In this document: positions 35,194 to 43,066 of the stretch, one piece after another
Position numbering within the stretch: the stretch's first letter is position 1
Layout of the letters: every line of letters begins with the position of its first letter
Source: Burkholderiales bacterium
GTDB taxonomy: Bacteria; Pseudomonadota; Gammaproteobacteria; Burkholderiales; Burkholderiaceae_C
DNA: 61,953 nucleotides
Reading direction: 5' to 3'
Assembly (NCBI GenBank): GCA_016195825.1
Contig: JACPYV010000019.1
Location: 1-61,953, forward strand
Translations under genes and position numbers: made by a program
The notes under the pieces: generated by a model
Database searches by the model: none
Seen by the model: only the letters and a program-made list of their open reading frames with translations
Told to the model about the DNA's origin: nothing

Positions 35194-35613
35194 ATGCGCA
35201 GCCTCCTGACCCTGCTCGCCTGTGCGCTGGTCGGCGCCGCCAGCGCTGCGCCGCTGCCCGCAGCGTCGCGTGCGGAAGTCGATGCCCTTCTCATGCGCCT
35301 GCAATCCTCCGGCTGCGAGTTCAACCGCAATGGCAGCTGGTACACCGGCGCCGAAGCCAAGGGCCACCTGCTGAAGAAGCTGGACTACCTCGAAGGCAAG
35401 GACATGGTTCACACGACCGAGCAGTTCATCGCCCTTGGTGCATCCACCAGCAGCATGAGTGGCAAGCCCTACCTCGCGCGCTGCCCCGGCAAGCCGACGG
35501 CGCCGCTCGGCGCCTGGCTCAACACAGAGCTGCAGGCGCTGAGGCCCGCGCGCGCAGCGTCAGCCCCCAGCCCTGCAGCCACAAAAAGCGGGGCGGCCTC
35601 CACCGCCCCCTGA
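35194..35613 (+). CDS. DUF5329-like secreted protein
   Basis: This 139-residue protein has a signal peptide (MRSLLTLLACALVGAASA). Its core resembles DUF5329: I-D/V-D-A-L-L-x-R-L-Q-S-S-G-C, then W-Y-T-G-A-E-A-K-G-H-L-L-K-K-L-D-Y-L, S-S-M-S-G-K-P-Y and C-P-G-K with a final W-L. Two cysteines may form a disulphide. Function is unknown. The tail is Ala/Pro-rich. Confidence 0.65.
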   Translation: MRSLLTLLACALVGAASAAPLPAASRAEVDALLMRLQSSGCEFNRNGSWYTGAEAKGHLLKKLDYLEGKDMVHTTEQFIALGASTSSMSGKPYLARCPGKPTAPLGAWLNTELQALRPARAASAPSPAATKSGAASTAP

Positions 35614-35647
35614 ACGACCCGCGTCGACCTGCGTCGACCTGCGCCAG

Positions 35648-36184
35648 TCAGCGCCGCCGCCGCGTCGCCGCGATCAACAGCAGCCCGGCGCCAGTCAGCG
35701 CAAAGCTGCCGGGCTCCAGCACCGTGGCGATGTTGTCGAGGGCAAAGCCGCCCGTGGCCGAGAAGCTGACGGAGGTCAGGTGGGCCCAGGCTGCATCGAA
35801 CGACAGGCTGCCGGAACCGGCCAGGTCCACGCTGCGCGAGGCGACCTCGGTGCCGCCCATCAGGCCGGCGATGACCAGCATGCCCGGCCCGAAGCCGAGG
35901 TCATACGGTGCCACGTCCAGCGACCGCAGCCCGAACATGCCGCCTCCCGCGAGGCTCAGCATGAAGGGCGTCGCGTCGAAGCCACCCACCATCGCACCGT
36001 CGATGGGCAGGAAGCTGGCGGCGGGCCCGCTGATGACATGGCCCGCCTCGCCATAGGTGGCGAGGCCGGTGTTGTTGTCGATGTCAATGACACCGGGGTT
36101 GTCGAAGTTGATGAGGCCGGCGTGTGCCGCCCCACCGCTGCAGAGTGCGGCCGCGATGGCCACGGTGCCGAGAAAGCGTCTCAT
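35648..36184 (-). CDS. PEP-CTERM-like surface/exported protein
   Basis: This 178-residue protein has a signal peptide (MRRFLGTVAIAAALCSGGAAHA), a central beta-rich domain starting G-L-I-N-F-D-N-P-G-V, and a C-terminal sorting tail: L-E-P-G-S-F-A-L, a hydrophobic helix, then A-A-T-R-R-R-R. The usual P-E-P is L-E-P here. PEP-CTERM proteins are processed by exosortase and are linked to exopolysaccharide. No exosortase is in the window. AGGAG lies just before the ATG. It follows the DUF4331 gene by 20 bases on the same strand. Confidence 0.7.
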   Translation of the reverse strand: MRRFLGTVAIAAALCSGGAAHAGLINFDNPGVIDIDNNTGLATYGEAGHVISGPAASFLPIDGAMVGGFDATPFMLSLAGGGMFGLRSLDVAPYDLGFGPGMLVIAGLMGGTEVASRSVDLAGSGSLSFDAAWAHLTSVSFSATGGFALDNIATVLEPGSFALTGAGLLLIAATRRRR

Positions 36185-36204
36185 GGGTGTGCTCCTGAAG
36201 GGGT

Positions 36205-37788
36205 TCACTTCGCGCCCGGGTTGGGCGTGTTGAGGTAGGGGAAGCCGGGCAACAACGGCACGACGGCCTGGTCGACGGCGTCGTGTAGCTCCAGCGAGGT
36301 GGCGCCCAGCGGCACCACGGCGCGGGTGCAGGCCGGGCCGAACAGGCCGCCGCCGTTGTTCAGCCAGCACAGGCCCCCCATGACGGCCACGAGCGACACG
36401 TCGACGACGTCGTCCTTGGGCCGGCGGCCGTTGGGGAAGCCGGCGAAGTCAGGCGGGCTGTCGCCGTCGCGCAGCGTGCCGACGATACCCAGTCGGTTCT
36501 GCATCGCAAACGGCCGGGCCGGGATGGCGGTGTTCAGGCGCAGCATCTCCGAGCCCACCACGTTGGCAGGCTGGTTGACGCCGGGGATGCCGGTCAGGAA
36601 GGTGGTGACCAGGTCGCCCCGCGGCAGGTTCCTGGGTGCCGCGTCGCCGATGGGCAGCACGGCGGACAGCAGCGCCGGCAGCGTCGGGTTGGTGACGTAG
36701 TTGATGAACTGGCCGTCGCTCGACGGCATCGAGGCGTTGAACCTGTCCTTGTCAGGCAGGCCGATGACGACCTCGTTGACCAGCGGCATTCCCAGCCGCG
36801 AGACCTGCACCCACGCGCCGCCGGTCTTCACGGCGGTGTCGTAGCCGCTGGGCGGCGCGGCATTGACGATCTGACTCTGGCGCACACTGGCCGTCGTCCA
36901 GGCGCCAATGACGGTCTCGTTGCCCTGCGTGAGGCAGCTCTTGTGCACCTCCAGCGCCAGCGACGTGACGTTCTTGTCCTGGATGGAGTTGGCCGCTGCG
37001 GCGTTGATCTGGGTGCGGTCGACGAGCACGCCCACCGGGGCGTTCACCAGGTCGAAGATGGTGCCCAGGTTCACCGCGAAGGCCTCCTGGCGCTGGCCGA
37101 CGAAGACCTTGGCGGGGAAGCCGCAGCCCGGCAGGCTGACGCTGTAGACGTGCTGCGCGGCATACGCCGGGTAGTCGGCAATCGTCTTGGTGCCGATGTT
37201 GTCCACCGGCTTGTCGAACCAGGTGCCGCCCGCCGGGTTGGCGATGGGTGTGGCCGCGCCCGTGCGGCGGTCCCCGCGCACGAGGGTGAGGCTGAACTTC
37301 TCGTTGACGTTGAGCGCCGCGGCGTTGGGCGCGCTGACGGTGCCGGCCTGCGTCAACGGGATGGGCACCATCTGGTTGCCGATGGGCAGCGCGATGCCCT
37401 TGAGCGTGTTCGTGAACCTGAACTGAAAGGTGAGGTCTTCCTTCGCGTCGCCGTTGTTGTCGACATGGATTTCGTAGAGCGCGTTCGGGTCCAGCTTGAA
37501 GTAGTTAGGGCCGCCATAGGCGTCCTGCAGCGGCAGGTAGTTGGCGATCAGCGTCACGTAGCCGGCCCGGCCGCCGGTGCCGTTGGCGGCCACGCCTTCG
37601 TAGCTGTTGAACATGTAGAAGTCGGTGCCATCGACGCGCGGCATGCCGCCGATGGACGGGGCCTCGCGGTGGCTGGACGCCTGGGCTGGCAGGACGGCTA
37701 GGCTGGCGCAGACGACGCCCGCGGTGACGAGCGCGCAGGCCAGCGTCGACGGGGGCGTGCGAGTGAAAGTGGGCGTGGGTGATTTCAT
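36205..37788 (-). CDS. DUF4331 family secreted protein
   Basis: This 527-residue protein has a signal peptide (to about residue 40, ending V-L-P-A-Q-A) followed directly by S-S-H-R-E-A-P, the DUF4331 hallmark. Then come G-T-D-F-Y-M-F-N-S-Y and D-P-N-A-L-Y-E-I-H-V-D-N-N-G-D. The family is exported and of unknown role, often with calcium-like acidic loops. It is the upstream gene of a two-gene unit with the PEP-CTERM-like protein. Confidence 0.85.
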   Translation of the reverse strand: MKSPTPTFTRTPPSTLACALVTAGVVCASLAVLPAQASSHREAPSIGGMPRVDGTDFYMFNSYEGVAANGTGGRAGYVTLIANYLPLQDAYGGPNYFKLDPNALYEIHVDNNGDAKEDLTFQFRFTNTLKGIALPIGNQMVPIPLTQAGTVSAPNAAALNVNEKFSLTLVRGDRRTGAATPIANPAGGTWFDKPVDNIGTKTIADYPAYAAQHVYSVSLPGCGFPAKVFVGQRQEAFAVNLGTIFDLVNAPVGVLVDRTQINAAAANSIQDKNVTSLALEVHKSCLTQGNETVIGAWTTASVRQSQIVNAAPPSGYDTAVKTGGAWVQVSRLGMPLVNEVVIGLPDKDRFNASMPSSDGQFINYVTNPTLPALLSAVLPIGDAAPRNLPRGDLVTTFLTGIPGVNQPANVVGSEMLRLNTAIPARPFAMQNRLGIVGTLRDGDSPPDFAGFPNGRRPKDDVVDVSLVAVMGGLCWLNNGGGLFGPACTRAVVPLGATSLELHDAVDQAVVPLLPGFPYLNTPNPGAK

Positions 37789-37960
37789 GGGAACTCCTGT
37801 TCGTGGGTGGGCCGCAAACAAAAGGAACAACCAGCGCCGCGGCCCATCTCTTACGCACGGCGCGCCGGCTGGATGCATGCCACGCGGCCATTCGAGGGTT
37901 CAGCCTGTCTTCAAGCTAGGGGGCCGTGGGCTTGGCTGATGCGTTGGTATCGTCCGCGCC

Positions 37961-40333
37961 ATGTCGGCCGCAAAGCCCTTGATCTATCGCCGCCTGGAAC
38001 TCGCCCTCGCCGCGCTGCTCACCGCCATCCTCGCGCTGGACATCGCCTGCCCGCTGCCGCAGCCTGCCGCCGAGTCCCCCACGCTGACCGTGCTGGCCGC
38101 TGACGGCACCCCGCTGCGCGCCTGGCCCGGCGACGACGGTGCGCAGCGCCAGCCGACCACGCCCGAAGCCGTCTCGCCTCGCTACCTGGCCGCGCTGCTG
38201 CACTACGAGGACCGCTGGTTCCGCTGGCACCCGGGCGTGAACCCGGTGGCGCTGGCGCGTGCCGCCTGGCAGTGGGCGCGGCATGGGCGCATCGTGTCGG
38301 GCGGATCCACGTTGACGATGCAGGTCGCGCGCCTCGTCGACGACAAGGCCACCGGCCGCACGGTCCCCGCCAAGCTGCGCCAGATCGCCCGCGCGCTTCA
38401 GCTTGAGCTGCACTACAGCAAGCACGAGATCCTGACGCTGTACCTGAACCTCGCACCCATGGGCGGGCCGCTGGAGGGCGTGGAGACGGCCAGCCGCGCC
38501 TACCTCGGCAAGGGCGCGGCCGAGCTTTCGCTTGCCGAGGCCGCGCTGCTGGTGGCGCTGCCGCAGTCGCCCACCCGGCTGCGGCCGGACCGCGCGGTGC
38601 AGGCGGCTCAAGCCGCGCGCGACAAGGTGCTGACGCGCATGCAGACGCTGGGCGTGTGGCCGGCGGCGGAGGTCGCCGACGCCAAGCTGGAGCGCGTCTT
38701 CGCCCCGCCGCTGCGCGCGCGCTGGCTGGCGCCGCTGGCGGCCGAGCGGCTGCGCCAGCAGGCCCGCCGCGCCGGCGACAGCCCGGCCGTCATCCAGACC
38801 ACGCTGGACGCCGGCCTGCAGGCCCGCCTGGAGCAACTGCTCACCGACCGCCTCAACACGCTGCCCGACGCCAACTCGATGGCCGCCCTCGTCGTCGACA
38901 ACCGCACGCTGGAGGTGCGCGGCTATGCCGGCTCGGCGGACTTCACCGACGCCCGCCGCGGCGCGCACGTGGACATGGTGCGCGCCCACCGCTCACCGGG
39001 CTCCACGCTCAAGCCGTTCCTGTACGCGATGGCGCTGGACGAGGGGCTGATCCATTCCGAGAGCCTGCTCATTGACGCGCCGCAGAACTTCGGCGGCTAC
39101 GCGCCGGGTAACTTCCAGGCGGACTTCTCCGGCCCGGTCAGCGTGAGCGAGGCGTTGCAGCGCTCGCTCAATGTGCCGGCCGTGGATCTGCTGGACCGGC
39201 TGGGGCCCGAGCGCTTTGCCGGTCGGCTGCGCAACGCTGGGCTGCGGTTGCGCATGCCGGCCAACGCGGCGCCCAACCTCAGCCTCATCCTGGGCGGCGG
39301 CAGCACCTCACTGGAGGAACTGGTGGGCGCCTACACGGCACTGGCACGTGGCGGCCTGGCGGGCAAGGCGCGCCTGACGCCGCAGGAGCCGGCCCGGGAG
39401 ACCCGGCTGATGAGCGAGGGGGCCGCCTTCATCGTGCGCGAGATCCTGGAGAACGGCGGGCGCCCCGGCAACCCGTTCCGCGAGGGCAACCAGCGCGTGG
39501 CGTGGAAGACGGGCACCTCATTCGGCTTTCGCGACGCCTGGGCACTGGGCGTGACGGACCGCTACACCTTCGGCGTGTGGATAGGCCGGCCCGACGGCAC
39601 GCCCAACCCCGGCCACTTCGGCGCCAACTCGGCCGCACCGCTGCTGCGCGACCTGGCCGCGGCGCTGGGGCCCGAGGGCTTGTCCAACCAGGCCCGCCAG
39701 CAGCTCGCCCCCCGCCACCAGCCCGCCAGCGTCAGCGCCCAGGCCATCTGTTGGCCGCTGGGCACGGCCGAGGCCGCCACGCCGGCCAGCCACTGCCTGC
39801 AGCGCCGCACCGCCTGGACGCTGGACGGCGCCGTGCCGCCCACGCTGCCGGACCGGCTGCAGCCCACCAGCCTCGTCGAGGCCGCCTGGACCCAGGGCGG
39901 GCGGCGCGTGACGCCCGATTGCGCGCCGGATGCAAGCCGCGCCGAGTCCGTGCGCTGGCCCACCCTGCTGGGGCCCTTCCTCGACGCCGCCAGGCTCGAC
40001 CCCATCGCCCGCCTGCCCTGGGCGCCCGGCTGCGCGCCGCGCACGCCCAGCGCTCAGGCACTGCGCATCGTCGGCCTGGAGCCCGGCACCGTGCTGCGCC
40101 CCTCGCCCGGCCAGCTGGACGTGACGCTGCGCCTGCAGGCCATCGGCGCCCAGCAGGGCATGAGCTGGCTGCTCGACGGCCAGCTGGCCGGCAGCAGCGA
40201 GCAGGCGGGCGCGGTGCTGGCGCTGACGCTGCGCCAGGCCGGCCCCCACGCGCTGACGGCGCTGGACGGCCGCGGCCGCTGGGCGCGCGTCGGCTTCGAG
40301 GTCCAGGCGCCAGCGCCGCGGAGCAGGCTCTAG
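37961..40333 (+). CDS. pbpC: Penicillin-binding protein 1C
   Basis: This 790-residue bifunctional peptidoglycan enzyme has an N-terminal membrane anchor (about 12-30). A GT51 glycosyltransferase domain follows (H-Y-E-D-R-W-F-R-W-H-P-G, G-G-S-T-L-T-M-Q-V-A-R-L), then a transpeptidase domain with S348-T-L-K, S-L-N (Q-R-S-L-N-V-P) and K-T-G-T-S. The C-terminal BiPBP_C domain is present. PBP1C usually works with the alpha-2-macroglobulin encoded next to it; here the two are separated by accessory genes. All catalytic motifs are intact. Confidence 0.95.
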   Translation: MSAAKPLIYRRLELALAALLTAILALDIACPLPQPAAESPTLTVLAADGTPLRAWPGDDGAQRQPTTPEAVSPRYLAALLHYEDRWFRWHPGVNPVALARAAWQWARHGRIVSGGSTLTMQVARLVDDKATGRTVPAKLRQIARALQLELHYSKHEILTLYLNLAPMGGPLEGVETASRAYLGKGAAELSLAEAALLVALPQSPTRLRPDRAVQAAQAARDKVLTRMQTLGVWPAAEVADAKLERVFAPPLRARWLAPLAAERLRQQARRAGDSPAVIQTTLDAGLQARLEQLLTDRLNTLPDANSMAALVVDNRTLEVRGYAGSADFTDARRGAHVDMVRAHRSPGSTLKPFLYAMALDEGLIHSESLLIDAPQNFGGYAPGNFQADFSGPVSVSEALQRSLNVPAVDLLDRLGPERFAGRLRNAGLRLRMPANAAPNLSLILGGGSTSLEELVGAYTALARGGLAGKARLTPQEPARETRLMSEGAAFIVREILENGGRPGNPFREGNQRVAWKTGTSFGFRDAWALGVTDRYTFGVWIGRPDGTPNPGHFGANSAAPLLRDLAAALGPEGLSNQARQQLAPRHQPASVSAQAICWPLGTAEAATPASHCLQRRTAWTLDGAVPPTLPDRLQPTSLVEAAWTQGGRRVTPDCAPDASRAESVRWPTLLGPFLDAARLDPIARLPWAPGCAPRTPSAQALRIVGLEPGTVLRPSPGQLDVTLRLQAIGAQQGMSWLLDGQLAGSSEQAGAVLALTLRQAGPHALTALDGRGRWARVGFEVQAPAPRSRL

Positions 40334-40498
40334 CTCCAGGCCGAGCAGGCCCCCGAAGCGCCGGCCCGGCGGAGACTTCTGCCACGCCAAGGCTCGGCTT
40401 TTGAAGCTCGACCCGCCCGGGCGCAGCCGTCTTCGTTAAGCTGACACCCTGGCCACGGAAGATGCGTGACGTCGACGCACCGCAGGGCCCCACAAGCA

Positions 40499-41785
40499 AT
40501 GAATGAGCTGTTGATCTGGATCCTGGCCCCCGGGGCCGCCCTCGTGGCCGTGATGCTGCTGTGGCTGGGCCGCCGCCGCCAGCAGCGGGCCAGCGAGCAA
40601 GCCGCCCGCCGCGAGGCTGCCGCGCTGGCGCTGGCCGAACATGCGGCGCGCGCCCAACGCGTAGCCCAGGAGCAGGAGCGCCCCGCCGCGCCCGACCCGG
40701 TGCTGCGCGAAATCGAGGACGGCCTGGCCCTGCGCCTGGCCGAGCAGCGCGCCGAGGCCGACGCGCTGGAAGCCGGGCGAGCACGCGCCGAACAGGAAGA
40801 AGCCGCCCAGCATGAAGCACGTGCTCAGGCGGCGCGGGAGGCCGCTGAAGCAGCTGCAGTTGCCGAGGCCGAGGCCGAAGCACTCAGGCTGGCCGAAGAG
40901 CGCGCCGAGGTCGAGCGCCTGGCGGCTGGACGCGCAGAGGCCGAGCGGCTGGAGGCGCAGCGACTGGAAGCCGACCGCCTGGCCCGCGAGGCTGAAGCCG
41001 CTCGCGAAGCCCAAGCCCAAGCCCAAGCCCAAGCCCAAGCCCTTGCCGCCCGGGAGGCCGAGGCCGCCGAGGCCCGGCGCCTGGCCGAGGAACGTGCCGA
41101 AGTCGAACGGTTGGAAGCCGAACGGCGCGAGGCCGAGCGGCTGGAAGTGGAGCGCCTGGCCGCCGAGCGGGCGCGCGCCGAACTGGAGGAGGCCGAGCGC
41201 CTAGCCGGCGAACAAGCCGCTCGGGAAGCCGAAGCGCGGGCCCAGGCTGAGGCTGAGGCTGAGGCCGAGGCCGCTGCGCAAGCCGAGCGGCGCGCCGCCG
41301 AACAACGGGCCGAGGCCGAGCGCCTGGAGGCCGAACGCCGCGCCGCTGAGGCGGCGGCTGTCGCAGCCGAAGCAGCCGCCGCGCGGCCGACGCGCGAACT
41401 GCGCGCCGACGAAACGCTGGTCCTGGTCGCTGACGACTCCAAGATCGTGCGCGTCAAGATCAGCCGCCTGCTGGCCACCCAGAGCTACCGCGTCGCGCTG
41501 GCCGAAAGCGGCGAGCAGGCGCTGGAGTTGCTGGCCGCCGAACGCCCGCACCTGCTGATCACCGACGTCGAGATGCCCGGTATCGACGGCTTCGAGCTGA
41601 CGCGCCAGGTGCGCGCGGGCGCGGCCACGGCCACGCTGCCCGTCGTCATGATCACCTCGTCCGACGACAAACAGGCCGAAGCCGCCGCCGCCGGCGTCAC
41701 GCAACTGCTGGGCAAGCCCTACTCGGAGGAAGCGCTGATCGCTGCCATCGAGCAGGCGCGGCTCGCAGTGCGCGTGCAGGCTTGA
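40499..41785 (+). CDS. Membrane-anchored coiled-coil protein with C-terminal response-regulator receiver domain
   Basis: This 428-residue protein has one membrane segment (L-L-I-W-I-L-A-P-G-A-A-L-V-A-V-M-L-L-W-L), then about 270 residues of Ala/Glu/Arg heptad-rich coiled coil, then a CheY-like receiver domain of about 115 residues. The receiver has V-A-D-D-S-K, the phospho-acceptor D in L-L-I-T-D-V-E-M-P-G-I-D-G and the K in L-L-G-K-P-Y. No output domain follows. An N-terminal membrane anchor with a receiver at the far end of a long rod is unusual. The partner kinase is not in the window. An alternative start exists at 40466; I prefer 40499 because the membrane segment follows at once. Confidence 0.75.
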   Translation: MNELLIWILAPGAALVAVMLLWLGRRRQQRASEQAARREAAALALAEHAARAQRVAQEQERPAAPDPVLREIEDGLALRLAEQRAEADALEAGRARAEQEEAAQHEARAQAAREAAEAAAVAEAEAEALRLAEERAEVERLAAGRAEAERLEAQRLEADRLAREAEAAREAQAQAQAQAQALAAREAEAAEARRLAEERAEVERLEAERREAERLEVERLAAERARAELEEAERLAGEQAAREAEARAQAEAEAEAEAAAQAERRAAEQRAEAERLEAERRAAEAAAVAAEAAAARPTRELRADETLVLVADDSKIVRVKISRLLATQSYRVALAESGEQALELLAAERPHLLITDVEMPGIDGFELTRQVRAGAATATLPVVMITSSDDKQAEAAAAGVTQLLGKPYSEEALIAAIEQARLAVRVQA

Positions 41786-42032
41786 ACTGAAGCCCCTCGC
41801 CCAGGCTTGCCGCGCTGAACGCAGGCAAGTCTGGTCGGTCTTTCAGACCGCGCCGCGGCTCACGCCGCAGCCCTTCGGCAGGCACATCGCGCAGCGGACC
41901 GGCTTGGCGAACTGGAGTCGGACACAGGCCGTCCCTGCGGACCGCCTGTGCCTACGGAAGGCCTTGGGGCATCTGGCCCATGGCAGGCCCGGCGCTCGGC
42001 CCGAACGTCCCCGGAACAGCGGCCGCTCGGGG
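41786..42032. other. Gene-free gap with three hairpins
   Basis: The gap lies between two convergent genes. Hairpin 1: CAGGCTTGCC (41802-41811) with GGCAAGTCTG (41824-41833), one mismatch. Hairpin 2: CGGTC (41836-41840) with GACCG (41846-41850). Hairpin 3: CACAGGC (41923-41929) with GCCTGTG (41944-41950), extended by GTCC/GGAC around a four-base loop. The first two probably end transcription of the receiver gene. The third has no obvious role. Confidence 0.5.
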
Positions 42033-42395
42033 TCAGCCCAACTTGCTGCTGCGCTGCACCTCGCGCGCCCAGCGCGGCGCCCACTTCATCAGCGGCTCCA
42101 ACGCCACCAGCAGCTCGCGCCCCTGGGCGCTGAGGCGGTAGCCACTGCCCGCGTCGTGCTCGACCAGCAGCGCCTCGCGCAGCTCGGCCAGCCGCTGGTT
42201 CAGCACCGAGGCCGACAGATCGTCGCAGGCGGCCTGCAGCGCGCGGAAGTTCAGGCGCGTGTCATCGGCGCGCAGCTCCCACAGGATGCGCAGCGTCCAG
42301 CGGCGGTGGAACAGCTCCAGCGCCGCGTTGAGCGAGTCCTTGCCCGAAGGCGGCGCGTCTGCCGCCATGATCGTCGCGAGGCGTGTTGTCGTCAT
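42033..42395 (-). CDS. HxlR-type winged-helix transcriptional regulator
   Basis: This 120-residue protein has the HxlR pattern: A-L-E-L-F-H-R-R-W-T-L-R-I-L-W-E-L-R near the N-terminus, a recognition region L-N-F-R-A-L-Q-A-A, and S-A-S-V-L-N-Q-R-L-A-E-L-R-E. Members sense aldehydes, redox or small molecules and repress a divergent gene. The gene is divergent from a carboxymuconolactone-decarboxylase-like gene, with 63 bases between the starts carrying two matching dyads. Confidence 0.8.
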   Translation of the reverse strand: MTTTRLATIMAADAPPSGKDSLNAALELFHRRWTLRILWELRADDTRLNFRALQAACDDLSASVLNQRLAELREALLVEHDAGSGYRLSAQGRELLVALEPLMKWAPRWAREVQRSSKLG

Positions 42396-42412
42396 GCTTT
42401 GATTTTAGAAGC
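42396..42412. promoter_or_regulatory. Putative HxlR operator, half 1
   Basis: GCTTT-N7-GAAGC abuts the regulator start codon directly. The same layout (GCTTC-N7-GAAGC) abuts the divergent gene start at 42442-42458. The centres are 46 bases apart, so two dimers could cover both promoters. The binding role is inferred. Confidence 0.45.
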
Positions 42413-42441
42413 AATTACAGCTAGAGTCGGACCACCTAAAC

Positions 42442-42458
42442 GCTTCTGAATCCGAAGC
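42442..42458. promoter_or_regulatory. Putative HxlR operator, half 2
   Basis: GCTTC-N7-GAAGC is a perfect five-base dyad with a seven-base spacer ending one base before the ATG at 42459. It is the partner of the site at 42396-42412. Confidence 0.5.
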
Positions 42459-43025
42459 ATGAACGACACCACCACCACTGCGGCCCGGATTGCCCCCCAA
42501 CCCCTGCCGCTGCCACCCGACCTGGCCGAGCGCATGGGCCGCCTGCTACCGCCCGGCTTTGCGCCGCCGCAGATCTTCCTGACCGTGGCCCGCCACGGCG
42601 AGCTTTTCAAGGAGATGGTGGACAGCGGCCTGCTGGGCCCCACCGGCCTGGCTGACCGCCAGCGCCTGGCGCCCGCTCTGCGCGAGGCCGTCATCCTGCG
42701 CACATGCGTCGCGGCGCGCTGCGACTACGAGTTCAACCTGCACGAGCAGACGATCTCGCGCCGCATGGGCCTGAGCGACGCGCAGATCGCCGACCTGCGC
42801 GCGGCCGAGCCCGATGCCGCGCTCTGGACGCCGGCGCTGCGCGCCGTGCTGCCGCTCGTCGATGGCCTGGTGCGGCGACTGGCCGTGGACGACACGACCT
42901 GGGCCGAGGCGCGGCTGCATTTCGACGAAACCGCGCTGCTGGAGATCACGCAGCTGGTGGGCCACTACACGGGCGTCGCGATGCTGGCAGCGCTCGCCCG
43001 GCCTGCGTTGGATCGCTATCGCTAG
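42459..43025 (+). CDS. Carboxymuconolactone decarboxylase family (AhpD-like) protein
   Basis: This 188-residue alpha-helical protein has the CMD core R-E-A-V-I-L-R-T-C-V-A-A-R-C-D-Y-E-F-N-L-H-E, with two cysteines and the histidine of AhpD-like enzymes. The spacing is C-x4-C rather than C-x2-C. A second helical repeat ends T-Q-L-V-G-H-Y-T-G-V-A-M-L. Members reduce peroxides or act in aromatic catabolism. It is probably repressed by the divergent HxlR protein. Confidence 0.75.
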   Translation: MNDTTTTAARIAPQPLPLPPDLAERMGRLLPPGFAPPQIFLTVARHGELFKEMVDSGLLGPTGLADRQRLAPALREAVILRTCVAARCDYEFNLHEQTISRRMGLSDAQIADLRAAEPDAALWTPALRAVLPLVDGLVRRLAVDDTTWAEARLHFDETALLEITQLVGHYTGVAMLAALARPALDRYR

Positions 43026-43066
43026 GCAGGGCGATCACTGACGCCAGAGGCCTGCGCCCCCCTCGC

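Noticed and set aside
36943..37701. Plus-strand frame of 252 codons opposite the DUF4331 gene
   Set aside because: The DUF4331 reading is supported by a signal peptide and the S-S-H-R-E-A-P motif; this is its complement.
40825..41478. Ser/Ala/Arg-rich minus-strand frame opposite the coiled coil
   Set aside because: It is the complement of a repetitive Glu/Ala-rich coding sequence, not a separate gene.
43026..43066. Terminator between the convergent CMD-like and serine hydrolase genes
   Set aside because: Only a weak, interrupted inverted repeat is visible; not strong enough to list.
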